Assembly (NCBI GenBank): GCA_903838675.1
Contig: CAILZI010000106.1
Coordinates: 1-58,917, forward strand
DNA: 58,917 bases
Source: an uncultured Verrucomicrobiota bacterium
GTDB lineage: Bacteria; Verrucomicrobiota; Verrucomicrobiia; Verrucomicrobiales; Verrucomicrobiaceae
Reading direction: 5' to 3'
Shown here: one piece after another, positions 17,494-25,849 of the stretch
Numbering within the stretch: position 1 is the first letter of the stretch
How the letters are laid out: the number at the start of each line of letters is the position of its first letter
Notes under the pieces: generated by a model
What the model saw: the letters and a program-made list of their open reading frames with translations, nothing else
Databases searched by the model: none
What the model was told of the DNA's origin: nothing
Made by a program: the position numbers and the translations under genes

Positions 17494-18342
17494 ATGCCGC
17501 CTATGGAATCCTTTCTCTCGCCCGGCCTGCAATATGGCCTCGAACACAGCAATCCCACCTGCTGGATCATCTGCGGCTTCCTGGCGCTGTTCTCCATCAC
17601 CAGCTGGGCGGTGATTCTGAGCAAGCACTTCCTTCTTTCCCGGGTGCAGAAGGCCAACCTGTCTTTCCTGCGCGAATACCGCGAGAGCAATCATGCGCTG
17701 GAACTGTATCAACAGCGCGAGCCCCATGAGTTTTCCTCTTTCTACCACATCTACCACGCAGCCTGCCGTGAGATGTCCTGGTACCTCCTGGGTGAGGACG
17801 AGCCCGGCACCACCTTTGCGGCCAGGCTCCAAGGCGCAGGCCGCATCACACCCTCTCAAATGAATGCAGTGCAGGTGGCCATGGAGCGCAGCGTGGCAGA
17901 GGCGGCGCTGCGGCTGGAGGCACGCATGAGCTGGGTGGCCACCACCCTGAGCAGCGCCCCGTTTCTCGGGCTGCTGGGCACGGTTTGGGGCATTCTGGAC
18001 ACCTTCAGCACGCTGACGACTGCCAGCAGCACAGCTACTCTCGGCACCCTGGCACCGGGCATCACCACCGCACTCGTCACCACGGTGCTGGGCCTGCTGG
18101 TCGCCATCCCGAGCATGATCGCCTACAATGCCCTGGTGAACCGCATTCGCGGCATGGTGGTGCGGCTCGACAACTTCGCCAGTGAGCTCAACGCCGGCTT
18201 TGACCGCACCTTTGTGGACCATCGTTTCAGCAACGAGGCGCTGCCAAGCATGGGCTCGCTCGGCAGTCCGTCGATGCCCGCCTTCACCGGCAGTTCCTCC
18301 CCCCTGCCCTCGTCATTGCACGCTGTCCACGCCCGCGCATGA
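17494..18342 (+). CDS. tolQ: TolQ (MotA/ExbB-type proton channel subunit)
   Basis: A 282-residue inner-membrane protein, longer than the usual 220-240. Three membrane segments are visible: about 24-44, and the conserved pair near 145-170 and 185-215, with the motifs APFLGLLGTVWGILDTF and APGITTALVTTVLGLLVAIPSMIAYN, which carry the threonines of the proton path. The C-terminus has a Ser/Pro-rich extension. It heads the tol operon and overlaps tolR by 4 nt (ATGA), a sign of translational coupling. TolQR energise TolA-Pal to hold the envelope together during division. Confidence 0.92.
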   Translation: MPPMESFLSPGLQYGLEHSNPTCWIICGFLALFSITSWAVILSKHFLLSRVQKANLSFLREYRESNHALELYQQREPHEFSSFYHIYHAACREMSWYLLGEDEPGTTFAARLQGAGRITPSQMNAVQVAMERSVAEAALRLEARMSWVATTLSSAPFLGLLGTVWGILDTFSTLTTASSTATLGTLAPGITTALVTTVLGLLVAIPSMIAYNALVNRIRGMVVRLDNFASELNAGFDRTFVDHRFSNEALPSMGSLGSPSMPAFTGSSSPLPSSLHAVHARA

Positions 18343-18767
18343 AACGCCACTCCAACAGGCATCAGCTCCGCCTCATCACCGAGATCAGCATCACTCCGCT
18401 GATGAATCTGGTGATGGTGCTGCTGTTTGTTTTCCTGCTGGCCGCCCCCTTGCTCAAGGCTGATAAAGCCATGCTGACCGCGACAGCCCCCACACCGCCT
18501 CCCGCCCCCGCCAGTTCACCTGCTCCGACAGAAACGATGACGCTTCTGGTGAACAGCGACCAGTCCGTGACACTGAACGGCGCGATGCTTGCGCGCGCGG
18601 ACCTGCCCGTTTCTTTAAAACAACTCACCCAGCGCAATCCCGACATCGGCATCGAGGTGCGCATGCATCGTGACCTGCCAGTTCAGCAGCTGGTGGAAAC
18701 GATGCAGTTGCTCGAAGCAGCAGGCATACGGAAGACCGCCGTCACGACTCATGCCGACGCCCCCTGA
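18339..18767 (+). CDS. tolR: TolR/ExbD-like protein with Asn in place of the proton-carrier Asp
   Basis: A 142-residue single-pass protein. The N-terminal membrane segment reads SITPLMNLVMVLLFVFLL, exactly at the position where TolR/ExbD have TPLxDVxxxLLIxF. Residue 23 is Asn (codon AAT at 18405-18407), the site of the Asp that carries the proton in E. coli TolR. A Pro/Ala-rich linker (about 48-63) and a periplasmic domain with QLVETMQLLEAAGIRKTAVTT follow, matching the TolR C-terminal fold. It overlaps tolQ by 4 nt and its stop is 6 nt before the tolA-like ATG. Confidence 0.88.
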   Translation: MKRHSNRHQLRLITEISITPLMNLVMVLLFVFLLAAPLLKADKAMLTATAPTPPPAPASSPAPTETMTLLVNSDQSVTLNGAMLARADLPVSLKQLTQRNPDIGIEVRMHRDLPVQQLVETMQLLEAAGIRKTAVTTHADAP

Positions 18768-18773
18768 TTGAAG

Positions 18774-19643
18774 ATGAACCGTAAACGTCCCACGACGCTT
18801 GAGCCGATCTCAGCTGCGGTGTTTGTCATCGTTTCGCTGCATCTGGCTGCGGTGTTTGGAGTCTGGTGGTGGTGGCAGAGTATCGGCAACGCCCAGCGCG
18901 AGGCCAGAGCCTCGCAGCTCGCCTGGATGAATCCCGGTGATTTCAAATCAACGACGCCCCCGCCCTCCGCCATGCCTCGGTCCAAAACAACGGTCGCCTC
19001 CTCCAAGACGGGCCCGAAGCCCCCAGCGCCCCCCCCCAAGGCTCCGGCTGAACCCCCGGTGCAGAAAGCCACGCTGATCGCCGCCCCGACCCAGCAACAC
19101 CAGATGGAGCCGGTGCCAAACCCCACCACGGCCCCCCTGTTCGCAGGCGCTGCCGGGCCCGCCTCCAAACCTTCGGCCAATCGCAGCATCACGCTGCGCA
19201 GAGCGCCGGAAAAGCGCACTGGAGCCACTCTTTTCGGTGCTCCCGTTCCGCCCATGACCAGCCCGACGCTGATGGACATCGCCCGTCTCAACACGCTGCG
19301 CCCTTCGGCGATGCCTCCCCCCGAAAGCGTTGGCAAAACCACGGATCAAGAAGTGGAGCTTGATGCCGTGGATGAAGCAGTCAATTCGGCATTCCTCGCC
19401 GGCTGGATCGCCCCCCCCATTGAGAGCGTTCCTGATGGTCAACGCGAAGCACGGATGAACATTTCCATCGGCAAGGACGGCACGGTCTTGAAGGCACAGA
19501 TGAACAAATTTTCGGGCTCACACGTACTGGACCAGTCCATTCTCGAGGCCTCCGCAAAAGTGAAGAAAATTTCCACAACGCTGCCTTCTAATTACTCCAA
19601 AGACAGCTACGATCTGGAACTCAATTTCCTTCTGCTGCCCTGA
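18774..19643 (+). CDS. TolA/TonB-like energy transducer
   Basis: A 289-residue protein with one N-terminal membrane segment (ISAAVFVIVSLHLAAVFGVWWWW), a long Pro/Ala/Lys-rich linker spanning about residues 65-150, and a C-terminal TonB-like domain (about 185-289: MNISIGKDGTVLKAQMNKFSGSHVLDQSILEA). The domain has the usual DGxV and SGxxxLDxS motifs. There is a TTG 6 nt upstream (18768), directly after the tolR stop; I use the ATG. In the operon it takes the place of TolA, which reaches through the periplasm to Pal and TolB. Confidence 0.85.
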   Translation: MNRKRPTTLEPISAAVFVIVSLHLAAVFGVWWWWQSIGNAQREARASQLAWMNPGDFKSTTPPPSAMPRSKTTVASSKTGPKPPAPPPKAPAEPPVQKATLIAAPTQQHQMEPVPNPTTAPLFAGAAGPASKPSANRSITLRRAPEKRTGATLFGAPVPPMTSPTLMDIARLNTLRPSAMPPPESVGKTTDQEVELDAVDEAVNSAFLAGWIAPPIESVPDGQREARMNISIGKDGTVLKAQMNKFSGSHVLDQSILEASAKVKKISTTLPSNYSKDSYDLELNFLLLP

Positions 19644-19650
19644 CCCCTGC

Positions 19651-20871
19651 ATGAACGCCCGCGCTCTGCTTCTTCTTCTCTCTCTCTTCGTGTGCCACGG
19701 CTCACGGGCTGAGGCTGGCGTCATGGACAGACTGCGCGGATTGCTCAGTTTTGGTCCCGGCAGAGGCAAAACCGAAGAACAGAAGAAAATCATGCCACGC
19801 ATACGGGTGGGCGGATTCTCCGGTGGCACAGGAACCAGCGCCCAGCAGACGCTGCAAAAAGAACTGATCGACTCACGCGAGTTTTTCGTCGCGGGTGCGG
19901 ACGAAAAAGCCGACTTCACGGTGGAGGGAACCTCCATTGGCGGGCGTGTCACCGGCAAGCTGCGTGATGCCAAGGGCAAGGAGCTCTTTCAGCGCAGCTA
20001 TGCCGCACCCGGGCTGGATGAAAACCTCAAGGCGCTCACTGACGATGTCATCTACACCATCACCGGCAGACCGGGACTGGCCACCAGCCGCATCGTTTTT
20101 GTGAGCGATGTGACTGGCAAACGCCAGATTTACATCTGCGACGCCGAGGGCGGTGAATTGCATCAGGTCACGCATGACAAGCATGCTGCGGTCGCGCCCT
20201 CGCTCTCGCCGGATTCATCAATGATCGCCTTCACCAGCTATCGCAGCGGATTTCCCATCATCCGTCTGCTGGATCTGAATGTTGGCTGGGAACGCGGCGT
20301 GACGGACACCCCCGGCAGCAGCTTTGGCTCCGCCTTCTCTCCGGATGGCACTCACCTCGCCGCCGTGATGAGCTTCATCGGCAATCCTGAAATTTTTGTG
20401 AGCGATCTCAACACGAACACCGCCGCCTGCGTGAGTGATTCCGTCGGTGCTCCTTCCAGCCCTTCCTGGCATCCGGACGGTCGTCAGCTGGTCTTCTCCA
20501 GTGATGATGGCGACGGGCCGAAGCTGTACGTCGTCGAAGTTCCGCAAAAGGAGGGGCAGTCCTCGCGCCTGTTTCGCTGGCGCACCGGCTATCATTTTTG
20601 CACGGACCCCGAATGGTCGCCCGATGGGCGGCACATCGCCTTCACAACCCGCACCAGTGGTGAATGGACCGTCGCCATCAAGCCCTACCCCAACGGCGGC
20701 GTCCATGTCGTGCAGGGAGGCGGGGCGGAGCATCCATCATGGAGTCCCAACGGACATTTCATCACCTACGTTCAGCACGGCGAGCTCTTCGTGCATGATC
20801 TTCGCAGTGGAAACCGTCGTTCCATCCTGCGCGGTCATGGCCACATCACCGAACCGCGCTGGATGCGCTGA
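19651..20871 (+). CDS. tolB: TolB-like periplasmic beta-propeller protein
   Basis: A 406-residue protein with a signal peptide (MNARALLLLLSLFVCHGSRAEA), a small N-terminal domain (about 50-145) with TVEGTSIGGRVTGKL, and a C-terminal six-bladed propeller made of repeated WSPDG-type motifs (LSPDSS, FSPDGT, WHPDGR, WSPDGR, WSPNGH). This arrangement and length are those of TolB. It lies 7 nt downstream of the tolA-like gene and 6 nt upstream of pal, so it is cotranscribed. Confidence 0.9.
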   Translation: MNARALLLLLSLFVCHGSRAEAGVMDRLRGLLSFGPGRGKTEEQKKIMPRIRVGGFSGGTGTSAQQTLQKELIDSREFFVAGADEKADFTVEGTSIGGRVTGKLRDAKGKELFQRSYAAPGLDENLKALTDDVIYTITGRPGLATSRIVFVSDVTGKRQIYICDAEGGELHQVTHDKHAAVAPSLSPDSSMIAFTSYRSGFPIIRLLDLNVGWERGVTDTPGSSFGSAFSPDGTHLAAVMSFIGNPEIFVSDLNTNTAACVSDSVGAPSSPSWHPDGRQLVFSSDDGDGPKLYVVEVPQKEGQSSRLFRWRTGYHFCTDPEWSPDGRHIAFTTRTSGEWTVAIKPYPNGGVHVVQGGGAEHPSWSPNGHFITYVQHGELFVHDLRSGNRRSILRGHGHITEPRWMR

Positions 20872-20877
20872 GCCCTG

Positions 20878-21384
20878 ATGATGAATGCCGATCAGCCAAA
20901 GATGAACCGTCCTGCCGCCATCCGCTTCAGCACTTTTTTCAGCTGTCTTCTGCTGGCCTCCTGCAGCAGCATTACCATGCCTTCCTTTTTGCGCAGTCCC
21001 GCCTCTGAGGCGGTCGTCTATGCGCTGGGCCCCAGGGAGGGCTACACCTCCCCGCTGAATGGCAGCCTGAAGCCCGCGTGCCCAGCCCTGGTGTTCGACA
21101 ATGCTGACTTTCAGCTCACCGCCGCACACCAGCAGGCCCTGCACAGTCTGGCGCAGGAGATGAGCACCAACAAAAAGGCCCGCCTGCTCATCGCTGGCTA
21201 CACGCGGCCGAATCTGCCGCCGGATCACGCCCGCTCCCTTTCTGAACGTCGTGCACTGGCGGTGCGGCAGCGTCTGATCGAACTCGGTCTCGAAGCCGCC
21301 AACGTGCAGACCGTCGGCTTTGGCAACGACTTCTCCCCCAGCGGCCCATCTTCGGATGTGGTGGTCATTTACCGCCAAAACTGA
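20878..21384 (+). CDS. pal: Pal-like OmpA-family peptidoglycan-associated lipoprotein
   Basis: A 168-residue lipoprotein with a lipobox (LLLASC, lipidated Cys about residue 29) after a hydrophobic signal, then an OmpA-like domain (about 80-168). The peptidoglycan-binding segment reads GYTRPNLPPDHARSLSERRA. In Pal/OmpA the Thr is followed by an Asp (TD) that binds diaminopimelate; here that Asp is Arg, though the SxRR arginine is kept. Start: the ATG at 20878 or the inner Met at 20902 are both possible. It closes the tol operon. Confidence 0.85.
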   Translation: MMNADQPKMNRPAAIRFSTFFSCLLLASCSSITMPSFLRSPASEAVVYALGPREGYTSPLNGSLKPACPALVFDNADFQLTAAHQQALHSLAQEMSTNKKARLLIAGYTRPNLPPDHARSLSERRALAVRQRLIELGLEAANVQTVGFGNDFSPSGPSSDVVVIYRQN

Positions 21385-21475
21385 AACCCTCCGGACGATC
21401 GTCAGTGCGAGGTTAAATCAGCCGTTCGGTGGCGTAAGATCACGGGATTATGCCCGTTCCATCTGCCCCCCAATC

Positions 21476-24205
21476 ATGCCCTACCGTCAAAACCTTCTTG
21501 TCGTTCTCGCCTTGGTCGCGCCGTTTGCGCTCATGTCTGCAAGCCCGGACAAACCCACCAAGACAAAAAAAGACAAAGGCCCCTTCGTCGAAGGGAAACC
21601 CGCTTTCACACCAGATCCGGAAATAACGGCCTTTGATGCCTCCAAGGTGAAGCCGGATCATCTCGAACCCAGCGCATTCAAAGTGCCCGAAGGTTTTGAA
21701 ATCACGGTGTGGGCCACCTCCCCGCAGCTGTTCAATCCGGCAAACATGGACGTCGACCACGCAGGCCGCATCTGGGTCACGGAAGGCGTGAACTACCGCC
21801 GCCACTCCGGCCGCAGCCGCGAGGGCGATTGCGTGCGTGTGCTGCAGGACACCGATGGTGACGGCAAATGCGACAGCAGCCATGTGTTCGTGCGCGAGAA
21901 GGAACTCGAATGCCCGCTGGGAGTGGCCGTGTTTGACAATGTCATCTTTGTCTCCAACGCACCGAACATCATCAAGTACACGGATGTGAACCGCGACTTG
22001 AAATTCGACCCCTCGATCGACAAGCGCGAAATTTTCCTCAGCGGCTTTGAGCAGCCGCAGCATGACCACAGCCTGCACAGCGTGTATGCCGGACCCGACG
22101 GCCGCCTGTACTTCAGCAACGGCAACTGCGGTGCCAAGTTCAGCGACAAGAGCGGCAACACCTTCCGCATCGGTGGTGCCTACCTGAACAACCCCTATGC
22201 AGGTGCCAAGAGCGATGATGGACACGTCTATGTCGGAGGTTTCACCGCCAGCATCGACGCCGACGGCCACAACGCGCGCATCCTTGGTTACAACTACCGC
22301 AACAGCTTTGAAGGCGTACGTACGAGCTATGGCGACATGTTTCTCAACGACAATGACGATCCGCCCGCCTGCCGTGTAAGCCATCTCATCGAAGGCGGCA
22401 GTTTTGGCTTCTTCTCTCGCGACGGCAAGCGCCAGTGGCGCGCAGACAAACGCCCCGGGCAGAGCATCCCCACCGCTGAGTGGCGGCAGGAAGATCCCGG
22501 CAGCATCCCTGCTGGTGACGTGTATGGTGGCGGTGCGCCCACTGGCATGTGCTTCTATGAAAACGGAGCGCTCGGCGAGAAATGGAACGGCCTGCTGCTG
22601 AGCTGTGAAACTGGACGCAATGTGGTCTTTGGCTACCTGCCCAAGCCGGACGGAGCAGGCTTCAAGCTGGAGCGTTTTGACTTCTGCACCACGAACACCA
22701 CAGGCGTGTTCAAGGGCAGCGATTTTGTGGGCGGTGCCAACAACCTCTCTGACGAACGCCACACCCTTTTCCGCCCCTCTGACGTCTGCGTGGGTGCTGA
22801 TGGTGCAATCTACATCAGCGACTGGTTCGACAAACGTACTGGAGGACACCAGGACACGGATGAAACCTGCAGCGGCACGATCTACCGCATCGCGCCGAAG
22901 GGCTTTAAGTCCAAAGTTCCAGAGCTCAAACTGGATACTGTTGCAGGACAGATCGCAGCGCTGCAATCTCCTGCAACGAATGTCCGCCAGGTGGCTTTTT
23001 CACGTCTGAAAGCAGCTGGCGATGTGAACCTGCCCGCCATTCTCAACCTGCGCGAAAATGCGAATCCCTACATCGCCGCGCGTGCGGTGTGGCTGCTGGC
23101 CCAGCTCGGTGAGCAAGGGCTCATCAGCGCACGCATCTGGCTGGAATCTGAGGACGCCACGAAGCGCCTCGTTGCACTGCGTGCGATTCGTGCGGCCACG
23201 AATGATGGCATCGACATTCTCAGCAATCTGACCACCGACCTTTCGCCCATGGTTCGCAGTGAAGTCGCGGTGGCGATGCGGGATGTGCCGGCAGCGCAAA
23301 GCGTGGCACTGCTGTGCAAGCTTTCGCACCACATCGACGGCGATGACCGTTCCCTGCTCGAAGCCTGGGGCATTGGGTGCGAGGGCAAGGAAGCAGCTGT
23401 GTGGAGCGCGCTCAAACCCGTGGGGGCCTGGAGCGATGATTTTGCACACATCACCTGGCGGCTGCACCCCGCCTTGGCTGTGTCGGATCTGGCAAAGCGT
23501 GCCGCCAATGGCAAGCTTTCCCCGGAACAGCGCAAGCTCGCCCTGGACACCCTCGCCTTTATTCCGGAGGCCAGTGCGGCGCAGGCAGTGCTGGAACTGG
23601 CCAAGGACAAAGAGTCTCCCATTCATGAGGACATCATGTGGTGGCTCATCAAACGCAGCACCGATGACTGGTCCACTTTCGGGATTGCAGAGGCCTTGAA
23701 GAAGGACGGCATTTTTGATCCTGAAAGCGCCAAGCTGGTGACGATCGTCACACCAGCTGCGATCCCCGGCAATGTGAAACTCGAGGAGGTACTCAAGCTG
23801 CAGGGCAACACCAAAAACGGTGCGCAGCTCGTCACCCGCTGCGTCATGTGCCATCAGATCAACGGCCAGGGGGTTGAATTCGGCCCGAATCTCGAGGGCT
23901 GGGGCCGCAGCCAGCCAGGCGAAATCATCGCGCAGGCGCTCATTGATCCGAGCAAGGACATCGCCCACGGCTACGACGGCCAGGAAATCGTCACCAAGGA
24001 CGGAGTCACCATCCATGGGATGGTTCTCACGGAAGGTGCCATCATGATTGTCCGTAGCATGGGAGGCCAGAATCAATACATCGCCAAGTCACGCATCAAG
24101 AGCCGCCGCAAGCTCGATCATAGCATGATGCTCAGCGCCACCCAGCTGGGGCTGGGTGCCCAAGATGTGGCCGACGTTGTCGCCTATTTGCGTACAGGCA
24201 AATAA
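21476..24205 (+). CDS. PVC-type cytochrome c / membrane-bound dehydrogenase-like protein
   Basis: A 909-residue exported protein: signal peptide (MPYRQNLLVVLALVAPFALMSAS), a large beta-propeller-like dehydrogenase domain (about 60-500, motifs FEITVWATSPQLFNPANMDVD and GADGAIYISDWFDKRTGG), HEAT-like repeats (about 510-780) and a C-terminal cytochrome domain with one heme site (CVMCH near residue 789) followed by the PVC heme domain ending (KDGVTIHGMVL ... MMLSATQLGLG). The open frame reaches back to 21320, overlapping pal, but the ATG at 21476 starts the signal peptide. It is the second such protein in the window and is 91 nt after pal. Confidence 0.92.
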   Translation: MPYRQNLLVVLALVAPFALMSASPDKPTKTKKDKGPFVEGKPAFTPDPEITAFDASKVKPDHLEPSAFKVPEGFEITVWATSPQLFNPANMDVDHAGRIWVTEGVNYRRHSGRSREGDCVRVLQDTDGDGKCDSSHVFVREKELECPLGVAVFDNVIFVSNAPNIIKYTDVNRDLKFDPSIDKREIFLSGFEQPQHDHSLHSVYAGPDGRLYFSNGNCGAKFSDKSGNTFRIGGAYLNNPYAGAKSDDGHVYVGGFTASIDADGHNARILGYNYRNSFEGVRTSYGDMFLNDNDDPPACRVSHLIEGGSFGFFSRDGKRQWRADKRPGQSIPTAEWRQEDPGSIPAGDVYGGGAPTGMCFYENGALGEKWNGLLLSCETGRNVVFGYLPKPDGAGFKLERFDFCTTNTTGVFKGSDFVGGANNLSDERHTLFRPSDVCVGADGAIYISDWFDKRTGGHQDTDETCSGTIYRIAPKGFKSKVPELKLDTVAGQIAALQSPATNVRQVAFSRLKAAGDVNLPAILNLRENANPYIAARAVWLLAQLGEQGLISARIWLESEDATKRLVALRAIRAATNDGIDILSNLTTDLSPMVRSEVAVAMRDVPAAQSVALLCKLSHHIDGDDRSLLEAWGIGCEGKEAAVWSALKPVGAWSDDFAHITWRLHPALAVSDLAKRAANGKLSPEQRKLALDTLAFIPEASAAQAVLELAKDKESPIHEDIMWWLIKRSTDDWSTFGIAEALKKDGIFDPESAKLVTIVTPAAIPGNVKLEEVLKLQGNTKNGAQLVTRCVMCHQINGQGVEFGPNLEGWGRSQPGEIIAQALIDPSKDIAHGYDGQEIVTKDGVTIHGMVLTEGAIMIVRSMGGQNQYIAKSRIKSRRKLDHSMMLSATQLGLGAQDVADVVAYLRTGK

Positions 24206-24246
24206 TGGGCCAGCATCCTGCTTTCCAAGATCCCTTGAATCCAGTC

Positions 24247-25392
24247 ATGACATTATTCCGCCTCGGCATTTTCGCCGCCGCCGCAAGTCTCAGCAGCTGC
24301 CTTGTCACCAAGGCGCCCGAGCCCCCCGACTTCAAGCTTTCACAAGTTGCGCTGAGCCAGAAATATCGCGCCACTCGGAAAACAGGTGCGGTCAGTCTCT
24401 ACGCCAAAGAGATTCAAACCACACGTGATGAATGGGGGCGTGAAACCCACAAGGCCACCGGTGGTGCCATCCTGGTGAAAGAGTCGAATCCGCCCATCCT
24501 GGCACAGGCCGACCGCATCTCGATCACGCCGGAATTTTCCGAAGTCTACGGCAAGGCCATTGTGAAAAGACAGGACCGGCTTTTTATTGGGCAGGATGAA
24601 TCTGCGGACATCCGCATCGACGGCACGGAGATCATCTTGAAAGGTCCCATTCTTGTACGCGGGATTGCTTCTGAAACCGATCCTGCCGAAGCCCAGGCCA
24701 AGGCGGAAGCCAAAAGCCAAGCAAAGGCCGAAGCGAAAGCCAAGGCCGATGCTGAAAAAGCGAAATCCGAAGAAGAGGCCCAGGTGAAAGCAGAAATGAA
24801 AGCCCAGGCCAAGGCAGATAAAGACAAAGCTGCCGCCGAAGCCAAGCTCAAGGAAGAGGAGGAAGCCAAGGTGAAGGCCGAACTGAAAGCCCGGGCCAAA
24901 GCAGATAAAGAGAAAGCTGCCGCCGAGGCCAGGCTCAAGGAAGAGGAAGAAGCCAAGGTGAAGGCAGAGAAGAAAGCCCAAGCCAAGGCAGACAAAGCCA
25001 AAGCGGCCGCCGATGCAAAGCTCAAGGAAGAGGAGGAAGCCAAGATGAAGTCTGAACTGAAAGCCCGGGCCAAAGCGGATGCCGAAGCGAAAGCCAAACT
25101 GGAAACAGAGGCGAAGGAGAAGGAGAAGCTCGAAAAGGCCAAGGCGGAAAAGGCCAAAACCGAAGCCGATATGAAGGCAGCAGCCAAGGCCAAGGCAGCA
25201 GACGAGGCTCCAGAGAAGCCCACAAAATCTTCTGGTGCCTCATCAAGCAGCTCCGACAAGAAAAAGAAAGCCACCACCGACTCCAAACCCAAGGCCAAGC
25301 CAAGCCCGCCGCCTGCCGCCCAGCCCAAGGCCTCGCCGGCGGTGGATCGAGCACGTCTGCTCAAGCTGATGCGAGAGCCCACGGAGCGCTAG
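24247..25392 (+). CDS. Lipoprotein with LptA/LptC-like N-terminal domain and long K/E/A repeat helix
   Basis: A 381-residue predicted lipoprotein: signal and lipobox (ASLSSC), then about 120 residues with an OstA/LptA-like beta-strand pattern (ATRKTGAVSLYAKEIQTT, AQADRISITPEFSEVYGKAIVKRQD, DGTEIILKGPILVRG). The rest (about 155-330) is a highly charged Ala/Lys/Glu helix with 29-residue repeats, followed by a Ser/Lys/Pro-rich tail. An earlier ATG at 24205 overlaps the upstream stop but gives no signal peptide. The helix is TolA-like and could span the periplasm; that it works in lipopolysaccharide or envelope transport is only an inference. A function is not established. Confidence 0.75.
   Translation: MTLFRLGIFAAAASLSSCLVTKAPEPPDFKLSQVALSQKYRATRKTGAVSLYAKEIQTTRDEWGRETHKATGGAILVKESNPPILAQADRISITPEFSEVYGKAIVKRQDRLFIGQDESADIRIDGTEIILKGPILVRGIASETDPAEAQAKAEAKSQAKAEAKAKADAEKAKSEEEAQVKAEMKAQAKADKDKAAAEAKLKEEEEAKVKAELKARAKADKEKAAAEARLKEEEEAKVKAEKKAQAKADKAKAAADAKLKEEEEAKMKSELKARAKADAEAKAKLETEAKEKEKLEKAKAEKAKTEADMKAAAKAKAADEAPEKPTKSSGASSSSSDKKKKATTDSKPKAKPSPPPAAQPKASPAVDRARLLKLMREPTER
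24841..25092 (+). repeat. 87-bp (29-codon) imperfect tandem repeats in coding sequence
   Basis: Three units begin at 24841, 24928 and 25015. Each encodes an AxLKEEEEAKxK...KAxAKADKxKAAAxx block; the third degenerates after 26 codons. Unit 1 is preceded by a similar partial unit (24781-24840). They form the coiled, charged helix of the lipoprotein at 24247. DNA identity between units is high, so copy number may vary between strains. Confidence 0.85.
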
Positions 25393-25545
25393 AGGGCTTG
25401 GATCTGAGCAAGGACTGGTGACAGGCATCTCATGCGACGATGCTCATTCGACTCCTGCCACCCATAGCCCTCAGTCTGCAACTCTCTCAATTGCAGCGGC
25501 GGCTTTGCTTTACATCCGGCCAAAGCCCCCACAGGGCCGTCACCC

Positions 25546-25833
25546 ATGGCATGGAGCGGAGTCTATCACTTCAATGCCAGCGACACTGATTTTGATTCCC
25601 ATCTGCACATCCGATTCTATCCAAACCGGGAGGAAGGATTCAGAGAATGGTTCGCAGACGGGACCATCATGAACACCCTGACGATGCAAAAAATCACCTT
25701 TAAACGCGCCTTCGTAACCATGACCAAAACCGGTCCGGAACTAGGCTGCATCCAAATGAAGATCACTCCTGGATTCACTGATTCAGGCCGGAAGGTTTTC
25801 TATATTGATGGTCGCGAGCACTTCAAGGAATGA
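25546..25833 (+). CDS. Hypothetical protein
   Basis: A 95-residue protein of unknown family. Its sequence is protein-like with balanced composition (HLHIRFYPNREEGFREWFADG, ending in FYIDGREHF) and third codon positions GC-rich, so I consider it real. No membrane segment or signal peptide can be seen and no Shine-Dalgarno precedes the ATG. The region before it (25393-25545) has no well-supported gene. It lies between a lipoprotein gene and the LysM endopeptidase on the other strand, which converges on it. Confidence 0.5.
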   Translation: MAWSGVYHFNASDTDFDSHLHIRFYPNREEGFREWFADGTIMNTLTMQKITFKRAFVTMTKTGPELGCIQMKITPGFTDSGRKVFYIDGREHFKE

Positions 25834-25849
25834 GCCGCCAGCACATCAC

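Noticed and set aside
21440..22966. A 508-codon minus-strand open frame
   Set aside because: It is the antisense shadow of the high-GC PVC heme protein gene; Ala/Val/Asp/His-rich composition and no domain.
25440..25589. A 49-codon frame with a signal-like start (MLIRLLPPIALSLQL) upstream of and out of phase with the 95-aa gene at 25546
   Set aside because: Could be a frameshifted N-terminus, but the body after residue 20 is not protein-like, and the short length gives no support.
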